DNA from: Planctomycetota bacterium
GTDB taxonomy: Bacteria; Planctomycetota; Planctomycetia; Pirellulales; Pirellulaceae
Assembly: GCA_963205385.1 (NCBI GenBank)
Contig: CAUJKE010000206.1
Coordinates: 43,659-107,658 of the forward strand
Direction: 5' to 3'
DNA: 64,000 nt
Shown: positions 46,730 through 56,075 of the stretch, in pieces
How positions within the stretch are numbered: position 1 is the stretch's first letter
Layout: each line of letters begins with the position of its first letter
Position numbers and translations under genes: made by a program
Notes under the pieces: model-generated
Databases searched by the model: none
The model's input: the letters and a program-made list of their open reading frames with translations, nothing else
What the model was told of the DNA's origin: nothing

Positions 46730-47761
46730 GTGAGAGTTTCGCTTGTCATCCCCGGTCGCAATTGTCAGGCCACGCTCGCGGCGTGCCTGGAGGCGGTCGC
46801 GCCGCTGTTGGACTCTGGAGAACTCACGGAAATCCTCTTTGTCGACGACGGATCGACCGACCGCACCCGCGCCATTGCGGAACAGTTCCCGGTGCGGATC
46901 ATCACCGGCACGGGGCAAGGGCCCGGCGCGGCGCGCAATTTAGGTTGGCGCAGCGCGACAGGCGACGTGATCTGGTTCATCGATTCCGACTGCGTCGCCG
47001 AACCGGGAGCGCTCCGCCGCCTGCTGAATCTGCTGGATGATCCTGCTGTGGCCGGCGCCGGGGGAAGCTATGGCAACATGTATCCCGAGTCGCTCACCGC
47101 TTGCCTCATCCATGAAGAAATCGCCGTGCGTCATGAGCGGATGCCGCGCGAAGTCAATTACCTCAGCACTTTCAACGTGCTCTATCGCCGCGATGTCCTC
47201 GAAGAGCTGCAAGGCTTCGATGAAGCGCGTTTCACCGTGAGTTCCGAAGACGCCGAATTCGCGTTTCGGCTCGTCGCCGCGAACTATCGTCTGCGATTTG
47301 ATCCCCGCTCCCGCGTCAAGCATTTTCATCCGACCGACTACCGGCGCTATCTCTGCACGCAGCAGCGCCACGGCTTTTACCGCGTGCGGCTCTATGCGGA
47401 TTTTCCGCGCCGCATTTCTGGCGATTCCTATACGAACCTGGTTGACCATTTGCAGCCGCCGTGGGCGATGCTCATGCTGCTGCTCCTTCCCTTCGCACTC
47501 ACGCCGTACTGGGCCATTCCACTTGTCGCCACGCTGCTGCTGGTCGCTTTGCAGCTTCCCATGACCGGCGCGCTGTTGCGGCGTACTGGCCAGTGGAAAT
47601 ATGCGGCATATGTGCCGTTTGGCTTCTTCCGCGCGCTGCGGCGGGGGTTTGGAATGACGGTGGGGATGCTCGATGTCGCCTGGTCAAAGTTGTGTCAGGC
47701 AAGCCATTTGTGCTGGAACCTGATCACGCTTCGCCCCGCCTGGCGGCGCTCGTCGCGCTGA
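46730..47761 (+). CDS. Family 2 glycosyltransferase, membrane-linked
   Basis: I choose the GTG at 46730 (343 residues), 9 bp after AGGAG; the track TTG at 46721 directly abuts AGGAG and is too close. GT-A motifs are RVSLVIPGRNCQATLAACLE, EILFVDDGSTDRT and VIWFIDSDC. The C-terminus has TM segments (WAMLMLLLLPFALTPYWAIP, LVATLLLVAL). It probably adds a sugar on the cytoplasmic face. It sits in the operon 45601-49969. Confidence 0.9.
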   Translation: MRVSLVIPGRNCQATLAACLEAVAPLLDSGELTEILFVDDGSTDRTRAIAEQFPVRIITGTGQGPGAARNLGWRSATGDVIWFIDSDCVAEPGALRRLLNLLDDPAVAGAGGSYGNMYPESLTACLIHEEIAVRHERMPREVNYLSTFNVLYRRDVLEELQGFDEARFTVSSEDAEFAFRLVAANYRLRFDPRSRVKHFHPTDYRRYLCTQQRHGFYRVRLYADFPRRISGDSYTNLVDHLQPPWAMLMLLLLPFALTPYWAIPLVATLLLVALQLPMTGALLRRTGQWKYAAYVPFGFFRALRRGFGMTVGMLDVAWSKLCQASHLCWNLITLRPAWRRSSR

Positions 47762-47790
47762 TGATCGTTCAACTCTGAGAGACTCTTGGT

Positions 47791-48594
47791 ATGTCCATCG
47801 CCACCTTAACGCCGTCGTCCACCGACCGTCCCGCTTATGATCGCGGCACGTGGCGACCCAGTGCAGCGTGGTGGGGGCAGAGTGAGCGCCGGGCCCAGTT
47901 AGCGCTGGCTACATGCGCGCCGCAACTGACGAAACCGCTCAACGAACTGCGCGTTCTCGACCTCGGCAGTGGCTACGGCGGCATGACGCTGAAGCTCGCC
48001 GAGCATTGCCAGAGCGTCGTCGGCTTGGAACCTTGTGCGCAGCGCGTCGCGGCGGCCGAGGAACTGCAACGCGAACTTGGCCGCAAAAACGTGGAGTTTC
48101 GCACCCAAGGCGTGGAATTGCTCGACGACGTCGCCGCCTACGACTTGATTGTTCTGGACAACGTGCTCGAACATCTCGCGAACCAGCGCGACGCGCTGCG
48201 CCGCATGACCCGCGCCCTCGCCCCCGGCGGCGTGTTGTTCATTCTCGTTCCCAATCGGCTGTGGCCCATCGAAGTCCACTACCATTTGCCGCTGCTCAGT
48301 TACTTGCCGCTGCGCTGGGCAAACGTTTATCTCCGGCTGTCCGGTCGTGGCCGCGATTACACCGACGCGAGTTACGCGCCGACGTACTGGTCGCTCAATC
48401 GGCTCTTGCGGCAGGAGCCGGAACTGTCGTGGGAGTATGTCCTCCCGGCCAATCTGTCCCTCGCCCGCCGCGGCCATTCATGGCTCTATCAACTCGGCGC
48501 CGCCGCGATCCGCCGCGCGCCGCGCCTGTGGGCGATCTCGAAGTCGTTGCTGGTCGTGGCGGTCAAACGCGCGCCGCTGGAAGTTCACAGCTAG
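47791..48594 (+). CDS. SAM-dependent methyltransferase
   Basis: The 267-residue class I methyltransferase has motif I VLDLGSGYGGMTLKLAEH, the acidic residue of motif II (VVGLEPC) and VLDNVLEHLANQRDALRRMT. The C-terminal part (LLSYLPLRWANVYLRLSGRG) is typical of methyltransferases of glycan clusters. It may modify a sugar or a lipid-linked intermediate. Spacing of 29 and 13 bp to its neighbours supports operon membership. Confidence 0.88.
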   Translation: MSIATLTPSSTDRPAYDRGTWRPSAAWWGQSERRAQLALATCAPQLTKPLNELRVLDLGSGYGGMTLKLAEHCQSVVGLEPCAQRVAAAEELQRELGRKNVEFRTQGVELLDDVAAYDLIVLDNVLEHLANQRDALRRMTRALAPGGVLFILVPNRLWPIEVHYHLPLLSYLPLRWANVYLRLSGRGRDYTDASYAPTYWSLNRLLRQEPELSWEYVLPANLSLARRGHSWLYQLGAAAIRRAPRLWAISKSLLVVAVKRAPLEVHS

Positions 48595-48607
48595 GAGCAA
48601 CTGAAAG

Positions 48608-49969
48608 ATGCACCGAGTTCTGGTTTGTCCCTATGGGGACGTGAATCTGCTGGTCACGCTCTGCGAGAAGCTCCGCGCGGCGGAGCCGGCGCGGTACGAT
48701 TTCCATTACGTCTGCCATACGCGCTACGAACGCGAAATCTATCGCGCGCTCGACCTGCCGCATACCTACATCGCTCCCGGTTCGGCCGGAACCTGGCTCC
48801 CCGAGGCAGCGCTGCAGACTTCCATCGAACTCTCCACCTTGCTCGCGCAACGACACTTTGGCGAGCGGTATCCGGAGCGTTTTTCCCGTGCCGCTAATCA
48901 TTACGCCAAACACCTGGCTTGCCTTATTGAACAAGGCGGTTACGACGACGTGCTGCTCTTCAACGGGCGACACAACTTGTTCGTGACGGTTCTGGATCAA
49001 GTCGCCGAGTTGCTCGATTGCCGCAAATTGGTGTTCGAACAAGGCTTGTTTCGGCCGGACTATCTGACCATCGACGGTCGCGGCGTCAACTTTCGCAACA
49101 GCATCGACTCGCTGGAAGGCCTGCTCTCGCCGACGCCTTGGGCCTATCAAACGCGAGCGCTCTACCAAGACCTGACGCGGATGATGCCGCTCGAGGGCGA
49201 CGAACCTTGGGACTGCAAGCGGCGCGTGGGCTTGTTCGGCTTGTCATTGGCCTATGCCGGAATGAAACTGGAGCCAAAATGGCGTCTGTTCCTGCGGAGC
49301 GCGGAGAATCGTGATTTGCTCGAAGCCGCCTGCCTGCCGCCAAGGAAGATCGCCCCCACGACCAACATCTTGGAGAACATCTACGCCGACGAGCGCTACG
49401 ACTACGTCATTCTCTGTCCGCTGCAAGTCGAAACGGATACGCAAATTCTGCTTCATTCGCCGCGCATTCGCGACATGCAAAGCCTGGTGGATACCGTCTC
49501 GGCGGCCGTGACGGCGTTCAACCGCCGCTCGCCGCGCAAAGCCTGCGTGCTATTTAAGATTCATCCGTGCGAGCCGCGCGTGCCCAGCGTGACTCATCCG
49601 GGGGCGTACGTCATCAACGAGTCGAAAGTCCCGGAGATCCTCCACCGTCGCTGCGACCTCGTCATCACGCTCAACTCCACCGCCGGCATCGAAGCGATTG
49701 AGGCCCATACGCCGGTGATTACGCTCGGCGATGCGTTCTATAGTTTTCCCGGCGTGATCAGCAGCCATTGCCCGCAACCGCATGCCCTGGTGGATCACGT
49801 TGAGCACGCGCTCTTGGAGCGCGGCATCGACTTGACGTTGCAGCAGCGCTTTATCGAAGCGCTCAAGCAGAAGTACCAGGTGCGCATCCGCGCCGGCCGC
49901 GAAACCGCACCGCAGGCGCCGCCGGTGATTATGCCAAACGTGCTCGAATCAAGTCCTGCAAGTGTATGA
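48608..49969 (+). CDS. Capsule polysaccharide (KpsS/KpsC-like) biosynthesis protein
   Basis: The 453-residue protein resembles the KpsS/LipB capsule family, beta-Kdo transferases that build the linker of group 2 capsules. Visible features are FEQGLFRPDYLTIDGRGVNF (the family's RP and GVN block), ILCPLQVETDTQILLHSP, FKIHPCEP and the C-terminal LVITLNSTAGIEAIEAHTPV. A Kdo role is inferred, supported by the adjacent Kdo-pathway gene kdsD. The last 41 bp overlap the end of the convergent kdsD gene. No signal peptide. Confidence 0.78.
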   Translation: MHRVLVCPYGDVNLLVTLCEKLRAAEPARYDFHYVCHTRYEREIYRALDLPHTYIAPGSAGTWLPEAALQTSIELSTLLAQRHFGERYPERFSRAANHYAKHLACLIEQGGYDDVLLFNGRHNLFVTVLDQVAELLDCRKLVFEQGLFRPDYLTIDGRGVNFRNSIDSLEGLLSPTPWAYQTRALYQDLTRMMPLEGDEPWDCKRRVGLFGLSLAYAGMKLEPKWRLFLRSAENRDLLEAACLPPRKIAPTTNILENIYADERYDYVILCPLQVETDTQILLHSPRIRDMQSLVDTVSAAVTAFNRRSPRKACVLFKIHPCEPRVPSVTHPGAYVINESKVPEILHRRCDLVITLNSTAGIEAIEAHTPVITLGDAFYSFPGVISSHCPQPHALVDHVEHALLERGIDLTLQQRFIEALKQKYQVRIRAGRETAPQAPPVIMPNVLESSPASV

Positions 49970-50918
49970 TGCCGCGGGCGATCTGCTGGTCATCAATCAC
50001 CGGTAGCACCGCGATTTTGTGTTGCTGCATCAACCGCAACGCTTCGACGGCCAAGGCCTGCGGCCCGATGCTCTTGGGGGTGCGCACCATCGCGGTGGAG
50101 ATCGGGCCATCCAACGGCGCCGCTTCCCGCTCCAGCAATCGGCGCACGTCGCCATCGGTAAAGATGCCAGCGAGCCGACCGGCGGCGTCGATCACGAGCG
50201 TGGTTCCCAACCCTTTGCGGGACATTTCACAAATCGCTTCGCGCACCCGGACCTCTGGCCCGACGCGCGGCAATTCGTTATCGACATGCATCAAATCCGA
50301 TACCCGCAACAGCAATTGGCGTCCCAAGCTGCCGCCGGGATGAAACTGAGCGAACTGTTCGCGTGTGAAGCCTCGCTGCCGCATCAGCGCCATGGCGAGC
50401 GCATCCCCCATTGCGAGCATCGCCGTGGTGCTGGCCGTAGGCGCGATGCCCAGGCGGTCGGCTTCCTCGGTCACGGCCACATCGATCGCCACGTCGCTGC
50501 AGCGCGCGAGGGTCGATTGCAAGTTGCCGGTGAGTGCCAAGATTTGCACGCCAAAGCGTTTGACCGCCGGCAGCAAGTTGTTCACTTCCTCGGTCTCGCC
50601 GCTATTCGAGAGACAGCAGAGCACATCGTCGGCCGTGACGATTCCCAAATCGCCATGGCAAGCTTCGGCTGGATGAAGAAAGACCGCCGGCGAGCCGGTG
50701 CTGGCCAGCGTCGCGGCGATTTTGCGTGCGATCAGGCCGGCCTTGCCCATGCCGGTGACGATAATGCGGCCACGGCAATGCAGCAACAACTCAACGCCCC
50801 GCACGGACTGCTCGTTCGCCCGCGCCTCGAGTTCTTCCAGCGCGCGGCGCTCGGCCGCCAGCACGCGGCGAATTTCGCTCAGAATCACGACTGCATCCAC
50901 ATCCATCGCTACAGACAT
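49929..50918 (-). CDS. kdsD: Arabinose-5-phosphate isomerase (KpsF/GutQ/KdsD)
   Basis: The 329-residue enzyme starts at MSVAMDVDAVVILSEIRRVL. It has an N-terminal SIS domain (GRIIVTGMGKAGLIARKIAA, the ACHGDLGIV loop and CLSNSGETEEV) and two C-terminal CBS domains (about 210-325, TTLVIDAAGRLAGIFTDGDV). It converts ribulose-5-P to arabinose-5-P, the first step to Kdo. Its 3' end overlaps by 41 bp with the KpsS-like gene, so transcription of the two must collide. Kdo in a planctomycete cell envelope is of interest. Confidence 0.93.
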   Translation of the reverse strand: MSVAMDVDAVVILSEIRRVLAAERRALEELEARANEQSVRGVELLLHCRGRIIVTGMGKAGLIARKIAATLASTGSPAVFLHPAEACHGDLGIVTADDVLCCLSNSGETEEVNNLLPAVKRFGVQILALTGNLQSTLARCSDVAIDVAVTEEADRLGIAPTASTTAMLAMGDALAMALMRQRGFTREQFAQFHPGGSLGRQLLLRVSDLMHVDNELPRVGPEVRVREAICEMSRKGLGTTLVIDAAGRLAGIFTDGDVRRLLEREAAPLDGPISTAMVRTPKSIGPQALAVEALRLMQQHKIAVLPVIDDQQIARGIIHLQDLIRARLA

Positions 50919-51156
50919 CAGGCACCCCAATGTAGCAGGCACACTCCCGTGTGCGGTCCGCGTCCACGCTCAACAACGTCCTCCTCAAAACATACGCCGC
51001 GTTGGCATGAGCTATGCACTGCTTAAGAAACTGAGAATTTAGACGCCGTCAACGTTCCGCTCGGGCGGATTGAGCCGATCGTCCGACGCCACTTCTGGGA
51101 CTTGTATCTCCACTCCACCACACCCACGTTGCGAAAACGCCACACCCAGGCCTCAG

Positions 51157-52074
51157 ATGTACGAACCGAACTTTTTTATCGTCGGCGCGCCCAAGTGCGG
51201 CACTACCGCGCTGCATCACTACCTCTCCGGCCATCCGCAAGTCTTCATGACGGAGTTGAAGGAACCGCATCACTATTGCACCGATCTCCCCGGCTGCGGC
51301 GGCTTCTTTGAGCGAAGAGATTACCTGGCACTATTCGCCGGGGCGCGGGCGGAGCATGTCGTGCGCGGTGAGAGTTCGGTTTATTACTTGTTCTCGGAAG
51401 CAGCGATTCCGCGCATCCTGGCCGAGCATCCCGACGCCAAATTCGTCGTCATGGTGCGCAATCCGGTCGATTTGACGTATGCGTTGCACGCCCAACATCT
51501 CACGGGGCTGAACGAGGACGTCGAAGACTTTGAAACCGCGTGGCAGCTGCAAACCGCCCGCGCCGCGGGACGCGAGTTGCCTGCGAGTTGTTGCGAGCCG
51601 CGGTTGCTGCAATATCGGGAGATCGGCTTGCTCGGAGCGCAGTTGCGGCGGGCGCTGAAGCACGTCGCGCCGGAGCAACTGCACATCATCATCTATGATG
51701 ATTTCCAACGCAGCGTCCCCCAGACCTATACCCGCGTGCTCGAGTTTCTGGAACTGCCGCACGACGGCCGCCACGAATTCCCAATCATCAACGCAAGCAA
51801 ACGCCTCCGCTCGCGCTGGGTGGGACATTTGCTCGACTACCGCCAACTGCCGCCGGTGCTTCGCCGCGCAGGCAGAGCGCTGGGCTTGCATCGCGTGCAA
51901 CAATCGCTGGCCGCGTGGAACTTCCGCGCCGCGCCACGACGCCCGCTCGCAGCACACGTCGCGCGCAACATTGCCGCCACGTTTACTGAAGATATTCAGC
52001 TCTTGTCGGAACTGCTGCATCGTGATCTGTCGCACTGGTTCGCTCGGGAACAACCGCAGATGAGTTACAAGTAA
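51157..52074 (+). CDS. Sulfotransferase
   Basis: The 305-residue protein starts at MYEPNFFIVGAPKCGTTALH; the PAPS-binding 5'-PSB loop GAPKCGTTA is at residues 10-18 and the 3'-phosphate site VVMVRNPVDLTYALHAQHL follows. It resembles heparan-type sulfotransferases and would transfer sulfate from PAPS to a glycan hydroxyl. The ATG at 51157 is chosen as conservation begins there. The flippase gene follows by 4 bp. A sulfated surface glycan is a plausible product. Confidence 0.9.
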   Translation: MYEPNFFIVGAPKCGTTALHHYLSGHPQVFMTELKEPHHYCTDLPGCGGFFERRDYLALFAGARAEHVVRGESSVYYLFSEAAIPRILAEHPDAKFVVMVRNPVDLTYALHAQHLTGLNEDVEDFETAWQLQTARAAGRELPASCCEPRLLQYREIGLLGAQLRRALKHVAPEQLHIIIYDDFQRSVPQTYTRVLEFLELPHDGRHEFPIINASKRLRSRWVGHLLDYRQLPPVLRRAGRALGLHRVQQSLAAWNFRAAPRRPLAAHVARNIAATFTEDIQLLSELLHRDLSHWFAREQPQMSYK

Positions 52075-52078
52075 CCCC

Positions 52079-53467
52079 ATGTCCCTCAGCGCACCACAAT
52101 TATCTGCGGCGCCGATCAGCGCTGCCCCAAAGTCAGGCGCGAGCGCCGCCGCGCGCCATTCGACTGCGCGGCGCTTCGCTGGCGCCGCGCTGTGGTCGGT
52201 GGTGCTCCGGGTCGTGGGGACAGGGGCGATGTTTGTCGCGCAACTCGCGCTGGCCCGCTGGTTGGGGGCGGAGCAGTTCGGCGAATATGTCGTGATCCTT
52301 TCGTGCCTCTCCATTCTCGCACTGGTCGCGAAAGGGGGCTGGGAGGCTGGCACGCTCAAGTTCGTCGCGGAGTATGTCGCCACGCAACAAGACGGCTCGC
52401 TCGCCGGCTTTCGCAACCGTCGCACACGCCGTACGCTCGCGCTAGTGGTGGTCGCGACACTGATTGCGGTCCTCCTCTGGCCTTGGCTGGCGCCGGCGAC
52501 CACCGTCACGCTCCCCTTGGTTGTCATGCTGCTCGCGGCCATCGCCTTGCTCGCCCTCAGCGATCTCGCGTCGGCCGATCTACGCGCGCGACAACGCGTA
52601 CTGCAAGCGGATGCGCCGGTGCTCGTGCTGCGCCCGCTCCTAGCCGTAGGCATGTTCGGCGGCCTGTTGTGGTTTGGTTGGGCGGCGGCGACGTCGACCG
52701 CCGCGCTCGCAACTTTTGTCGTCGCGAGCGGGATCGCGTGGTTAGCGCTCCACACCAGGCTGCCGCGCACTGCCAGCCAGGCCGCCGCGTCGCTGGCGAC
52801 GCACGATGAGCAGCGGTGGCGCAGCGTACTGGGGCCGCTGTGGTGGATCAGTGTCTGTACGGTGATTTTGCAGCAGGCCGACGTCGTGCTGCTGGGTCTC
52901 TTCGTCGATGCGTCTTCCGCCGGCGTGTACAGCGCGGCGGCGCGCATTGCGCGGGTGATTCCGCTCGGGCTAACCGCGATCAACGCCGTGGGAAGCCCGC
53001 TCCTCGCCGAGCAGTTCGCCCAGCACGATCACCCCGCGCTGCAACGTCTTGCGCGGCTGATGGCGTGGAGCGCGTTGCTCGTCACGCTCCCCACGGCCGC
53101 CGCCGCGATTCTCCTGGGACCGTGGATCCTGCGGCTCTTTGGCAGTGAGTTTACCAGTGGCTATTTTGCGTTGGTCGTGTTGGTGGGAGGGCAAGTGGGT
53201 AATGGCCTGACCGGCTCGGTGGGGCAACTCCTGGCAATGACCGGCCAACAATCGCTCTCCGCGAGAATCTTAACCTGCTTCGCAGGCGTGCAACTCGTCC
53301 TGAGCTGTATCCTCATTCCGTGGCTGGGCATCGTCGGCGCCGCACTGGCGACAACGGTCACGCTGGTTGGTTGGAATGTCGCGCTCGCATTGGTGGTGCG
53401 ACGCAATTTGGGAATCAATGCCACTGTGTTTGGTTCGTGGCCGAAATGGTCACACGATCGTCCTTAA
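52079..53467 (+). CDS. Polysaccharide flippase (Wzx/MATE-like)
   Basis: The 462-residue protein has about 12-14 TM segments typical of MOP/PST family flippases, with an early GAMFVAQLALARWLGAEQFG segment and WWISVCTVILQQADVVLLGL. It should move lipid-linked glycan units across the inner membrane. The gap to the sulfotransferase is 4 bp, and the TPR membrane protein follows after 26 bp. The antisense 550-residue ORF across this locus is a shadow. Confidence 0.9.
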   Translation: MSLSAPQLSAAPISAAPKSGASAAARHSTARRFAGAALWSVVLRVVGTGAMFVAQLALARWLGAEQFGEYVVILSCLSILALVAKGGWEAGTLKFVAEYVATQQDGSLAGFRNRRTRRTLALVVVATLIAVLLWPWLAPATTVTLPLVVMLLAAIALLALSDLASADLRARQRVLQADAPVLVLRPLLAVGMFGGLLWFGWAAATSTAALATFVVASGIAWLALHTRLPRTASQAAASLATHDEQRWRSVLGPLWWISVCTVILQQADVVLLGLFVDASSAGVYSAAARIARVIPLGLTAINAVGSPLLAEQFAQHDHPALQRLARLMAWSALLVTLPTAAAAILLGPWILRLFGSEFTSGYFALVVLVGGQVGNGLTGSVGQLLAMTGQQSLSARILTCFAGVQLVLSCILIPWLGIVGAALATTVTLVGWNVALALVVRRNLGINATVFGSWPKWSHDRP

Positions 53468-53493
53468 TTTAAAGTCGAACTCGGAGTCACTCG

Positions 53494-55695
53494 ATGTCGT
53501 CCGTCTCCGCACCGTTGGATTCGAGCGCCCCGCACAAGGCAAAACTGGCCTTCGTGCTCGGAGCGCTCTTGGTCGTGATCGGTTTTACCGTCTACCGCAA
53601 CAGCTATGCCGGCGCGTTCGTTTACGATGACTGGCTGTGCCTGCTGCAGCCGGGGCGGGCGATCAATAGCTGGATTCCTGGCCCCGGCGAGGAATGGACC
53701 ACCGGCGCGCGGCGGTGGTTCACGCACTTCACGTTCGTCGCCAACTACAAACTGCATGGCTACCAGGTCTGGGGCTATCATCTCGTCAATAACGTCATCC
53801 ACATCACCGCGGCGCTGCTCCTGTTTGGCCTGGTCCGCCGCACGTTGCTGCTGTCGGCGACGCGCGAGCGCTACGCGCACTCAGCCCCCTGGCTGGCGTT
53901 TGGAATCGCCCTGTTGTGGCTCGTGCATCCGTTGCAAACCGAGAGCGTGACTTACATCGTGCAACGTTTGGAATCTCTGGCCGGCATGTTCTTTTTGCTG
54001 ACGCTTTACGCCTTGCTGCGCGGCTCCGGCAGCAAATATGGTTGGTGCTGGTACTTGCTCGCTGTCGTCGCGGTGTCGCTCGGCGTGGGTTCAAAGGAGA
54101 CGATGTTCCTCGCGCCCCTGGCGGCGCTGGCCTATGACCGCGTCTATCTCTCCTCGTCCTGGCGGGAGTTAGTTCGCAAGCGTTGGGCGTTATATGCGGC
54201 GCTGGTCCCCGCAGCCACCTGGTCGCTGGCGATGCTCGGCCGCACTTTCGCCAACAATCATGCCCCCGCGATGGGTTTTGGCTTTCGCGACATCACGCCT
54301 TGGGAATATTTGCGTTCACAACCAGGCGTGCTTCTCAACTACCTTCAGCTCTCTTTCTGGCCGGCGCAGCAATGCCTGGATTATGGTTGGCCGGTCGAAC
54401 ACGATCCGTGGCGCATTTATGGGATCGGAGCGATCATCGTGGGGCTCGTGCTCGCGTCGCTCGTCATGTTCTGGCGACAGCCTCGCATCGGTCTGATTGC
54501 CATCCTGTTGTTCTTCATCTTAGCGCCGACTTCCAGTTTCATGCCGATCCGCGACTTGCGTTACGAACACCGCATGTATCTGTCGCTCGCGTGCCTGGCG
54601 ATTCTCGTGGTCCTCGCGCTCGACGCACTTAGTCGAAGAATGTTCGCTGCCCGCTCGCCGCGCGTCGCACTCACGGCGACGCTCATCGCCGTGGCGGCCT
54701 GCGGATTAGCGCTGCGCACTTCGCAGCGCAACTGCATCTATCATGATCCCGTCGATGTCTGGCGGGAAATCACAACCGTCGCTCCCTGGCACGCACGCGG
54801 CACCTACAACCTCGGCAAAACACTTACCCAACGCGGCCTGGCTGGGAGTCGCGAGAACTATCAACGGCTCCTCTTAACCGATCCCCGCGGACTGGACCGC
54901 GCCGGCCAGCAACTCGCGCGCATCCCGCTCACCGGCGACCTGGCCGAAGCCGCCCAGTGGTATGTGCGCACGGCCGAGCTCGATCCACACGATGCCAGCG
55001 CGCAATTCAACCTCGGCGGACTCTACGACCGGGCTGGTCAGCGCGATCAGGCGATTGCCGCGTATCGCGCTGCTGTGCATTGTGACAGCAAACATCTCAA
55101 CGCCGGACTCAACCTCGCGCGGCTCTTGGCCGAGCGCGGCGACTGGGAGAATGCGGAGGAGATGTTTCAGCGTGCAATGCGCCTGGCCCCTGAAGATCCC
55201 CGCACCGACTCAAATTACGGTCAGGCCTTGTTGGACCGCGGCGAATACGAGCAAGCCCTGGCCTTGTTTCGTCAAGCGCTGGCCGTGCAACCGACTCACC
55301 TCCCGTCGCTGCGCCGCATGGCGCTGGCGCTGTGGGAATGCGGCGAGCAGCGCGAGGCAATTGCCCGCTTGCGCGACATTCGCCGTCGTCAGCGCCATCT
55401 GCTCGATGTCAACTTCGCCTTGGCGCGCTTTCTGGCACTGACGTCCGACCCCGAACTGCATCAGCCTGAGGAAGCCCTGGCTCTCGCTCGCGAAACGTTG
55501 CGCACCATGCACGAGCCGACGCTCGAAGCGTGGCAAACGCTGGCGACTTGTCAAGCGGAACTCGCCGACTACGACGCGGCCGTCGCGTCCCTCAACCGCG
55601 CCCTCGTCTTGGCCGAAGCCCAGCAAGACGCTGCCAAGTGCGCCGAGCTCAGAGAAACCCGCGCAGCCTGGCAATCCTATGTAGATACGCCGTGA
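53494..55695 (+). CDS. TMTC-like TPR membrane protein (probable O-glycosyltransferase)
   Basis: The 733-residue protein has about 10-12 TM segments in residues 15-410, with FVYDDWLCLL in the first external loop (the acidic DD is typical of GT-C enzymes), YHLVNNVIHITAALLLFGLV and HPLQTESVTYIVQRLESLAG. This matches the TMTC/DUF1736-like TPR glycosyltransferase pattern. The C-terminal 300 residues have TPRs (LDPHDASAQFNLGGLYDRAG and further). It may attach sugars to exported proteins. It ends the sulfotransferase-flippase operon. Confidence 0.82.
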   Translation: MSSVSAPLDSSAPHKAKLAFVLGALLVVIGFTVYRNSYAGAFVYDDWLCLLQPGRAINSWIPGPGEEWTTGARRWFTHFTFVANYKLHGYQVWGYHLVNNVIHITAALLLFGLVRRTLLLSATRERYAHSAPWLAFGIALLWLVHPLQTESVTYIVQRLESLAGMFFLLTLYALLRGSGSKYGWCWYLLAVVAVSLGVGSKETMFLAPLAALAYDRVYLSSSWRELVRKRWALYAALVPAATWSLAMLGRTFANNHAPAMGFGFRDITPWEYLRSQPGVLLNYLQLSFWPAQQCLDYGWPVEHDPWRIYGIGAIIVGLVLASLVMFWRQPRIGLIAILLFFILAPTSSFMPIRDLRYEHRMYLSLACLAILVVLALDALSRRMFAARSPRVALTATLIAVAACGLALRTSQRNCIYHDPVDVWREITTVAPWHARGTYNLGKTLTQRGLAGSRENYQRLLLTDPRGLDRAGQQLARIPLTGDLAEAAQWYVRTAELDPHDASAQFNLGGLYDRAGQRDQAIAAYRAAVHCDSKHLNAGLNLARLLAERGDWENAEEMFQRAMRLAPEDPRTDSNYGQALLDRGEYEQALALFRQALAVQPTHLPSLRRMALALWECGEQREAIARLRDIRRRQRHLLDVNFALARFLALTSDPELHQPEEALALARETLRTMHEPTLEAWQTLATCQAELADYDAAVASLNRALVLAEAQQDAAKCAELRETRAAWQSYVDTP

Positions 55696-56075
55696 GGATT
55701 CGCTTTCCGCCTATCCTGCTCCTGGTCCGATCAAACGCACGCCGCATTCTCGCCACACCAGGATGTGATTTACCGGACGCCCCTTATTGATTGATTGCGT
55801 TGTGGAAAGATCTCGGGTCAAAGCGATTTGTTGGGATAGGTAAAGTCTTCCAGGTCAGCACTGCGGGGGCGAGAACTGAGGGTGTGCGGCCCGGTCCCCG
55901 CAAACTCACCGGCATTCCTTGCGACCGGACCTGAGCCCGAGTTTCTTGCGTCAACAATCGTAATGCGAATCGCTTTTCAAGCTGCTGGCTCTTAAACGGC
56001 GGGTATCTTTGTAGGCTGCGCTGCGCAAGCGCGAACGGATTTCGCCACGAGTCTAGTTCCTCAATGGATTGAACG
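55696..56075. other. 380-bp intergenic region
   Basis: No gene or strong promoter element was identified. The only ORF covering it (minus strand, 181 aa) has atypical composition. Short GC-rich inverted words (ctgcgctgcgcaagcgcg) occur near 56018. Confidence 0.3.

Noticed and set aside
51331-52983. 550-residue minus-strand ORF
   Set aside because: It is antisense to the sulfotransferase and flippase genes, has Ser/Arg/Ala-rich composition and no recognisable domain. It is a GC-rich shadow.
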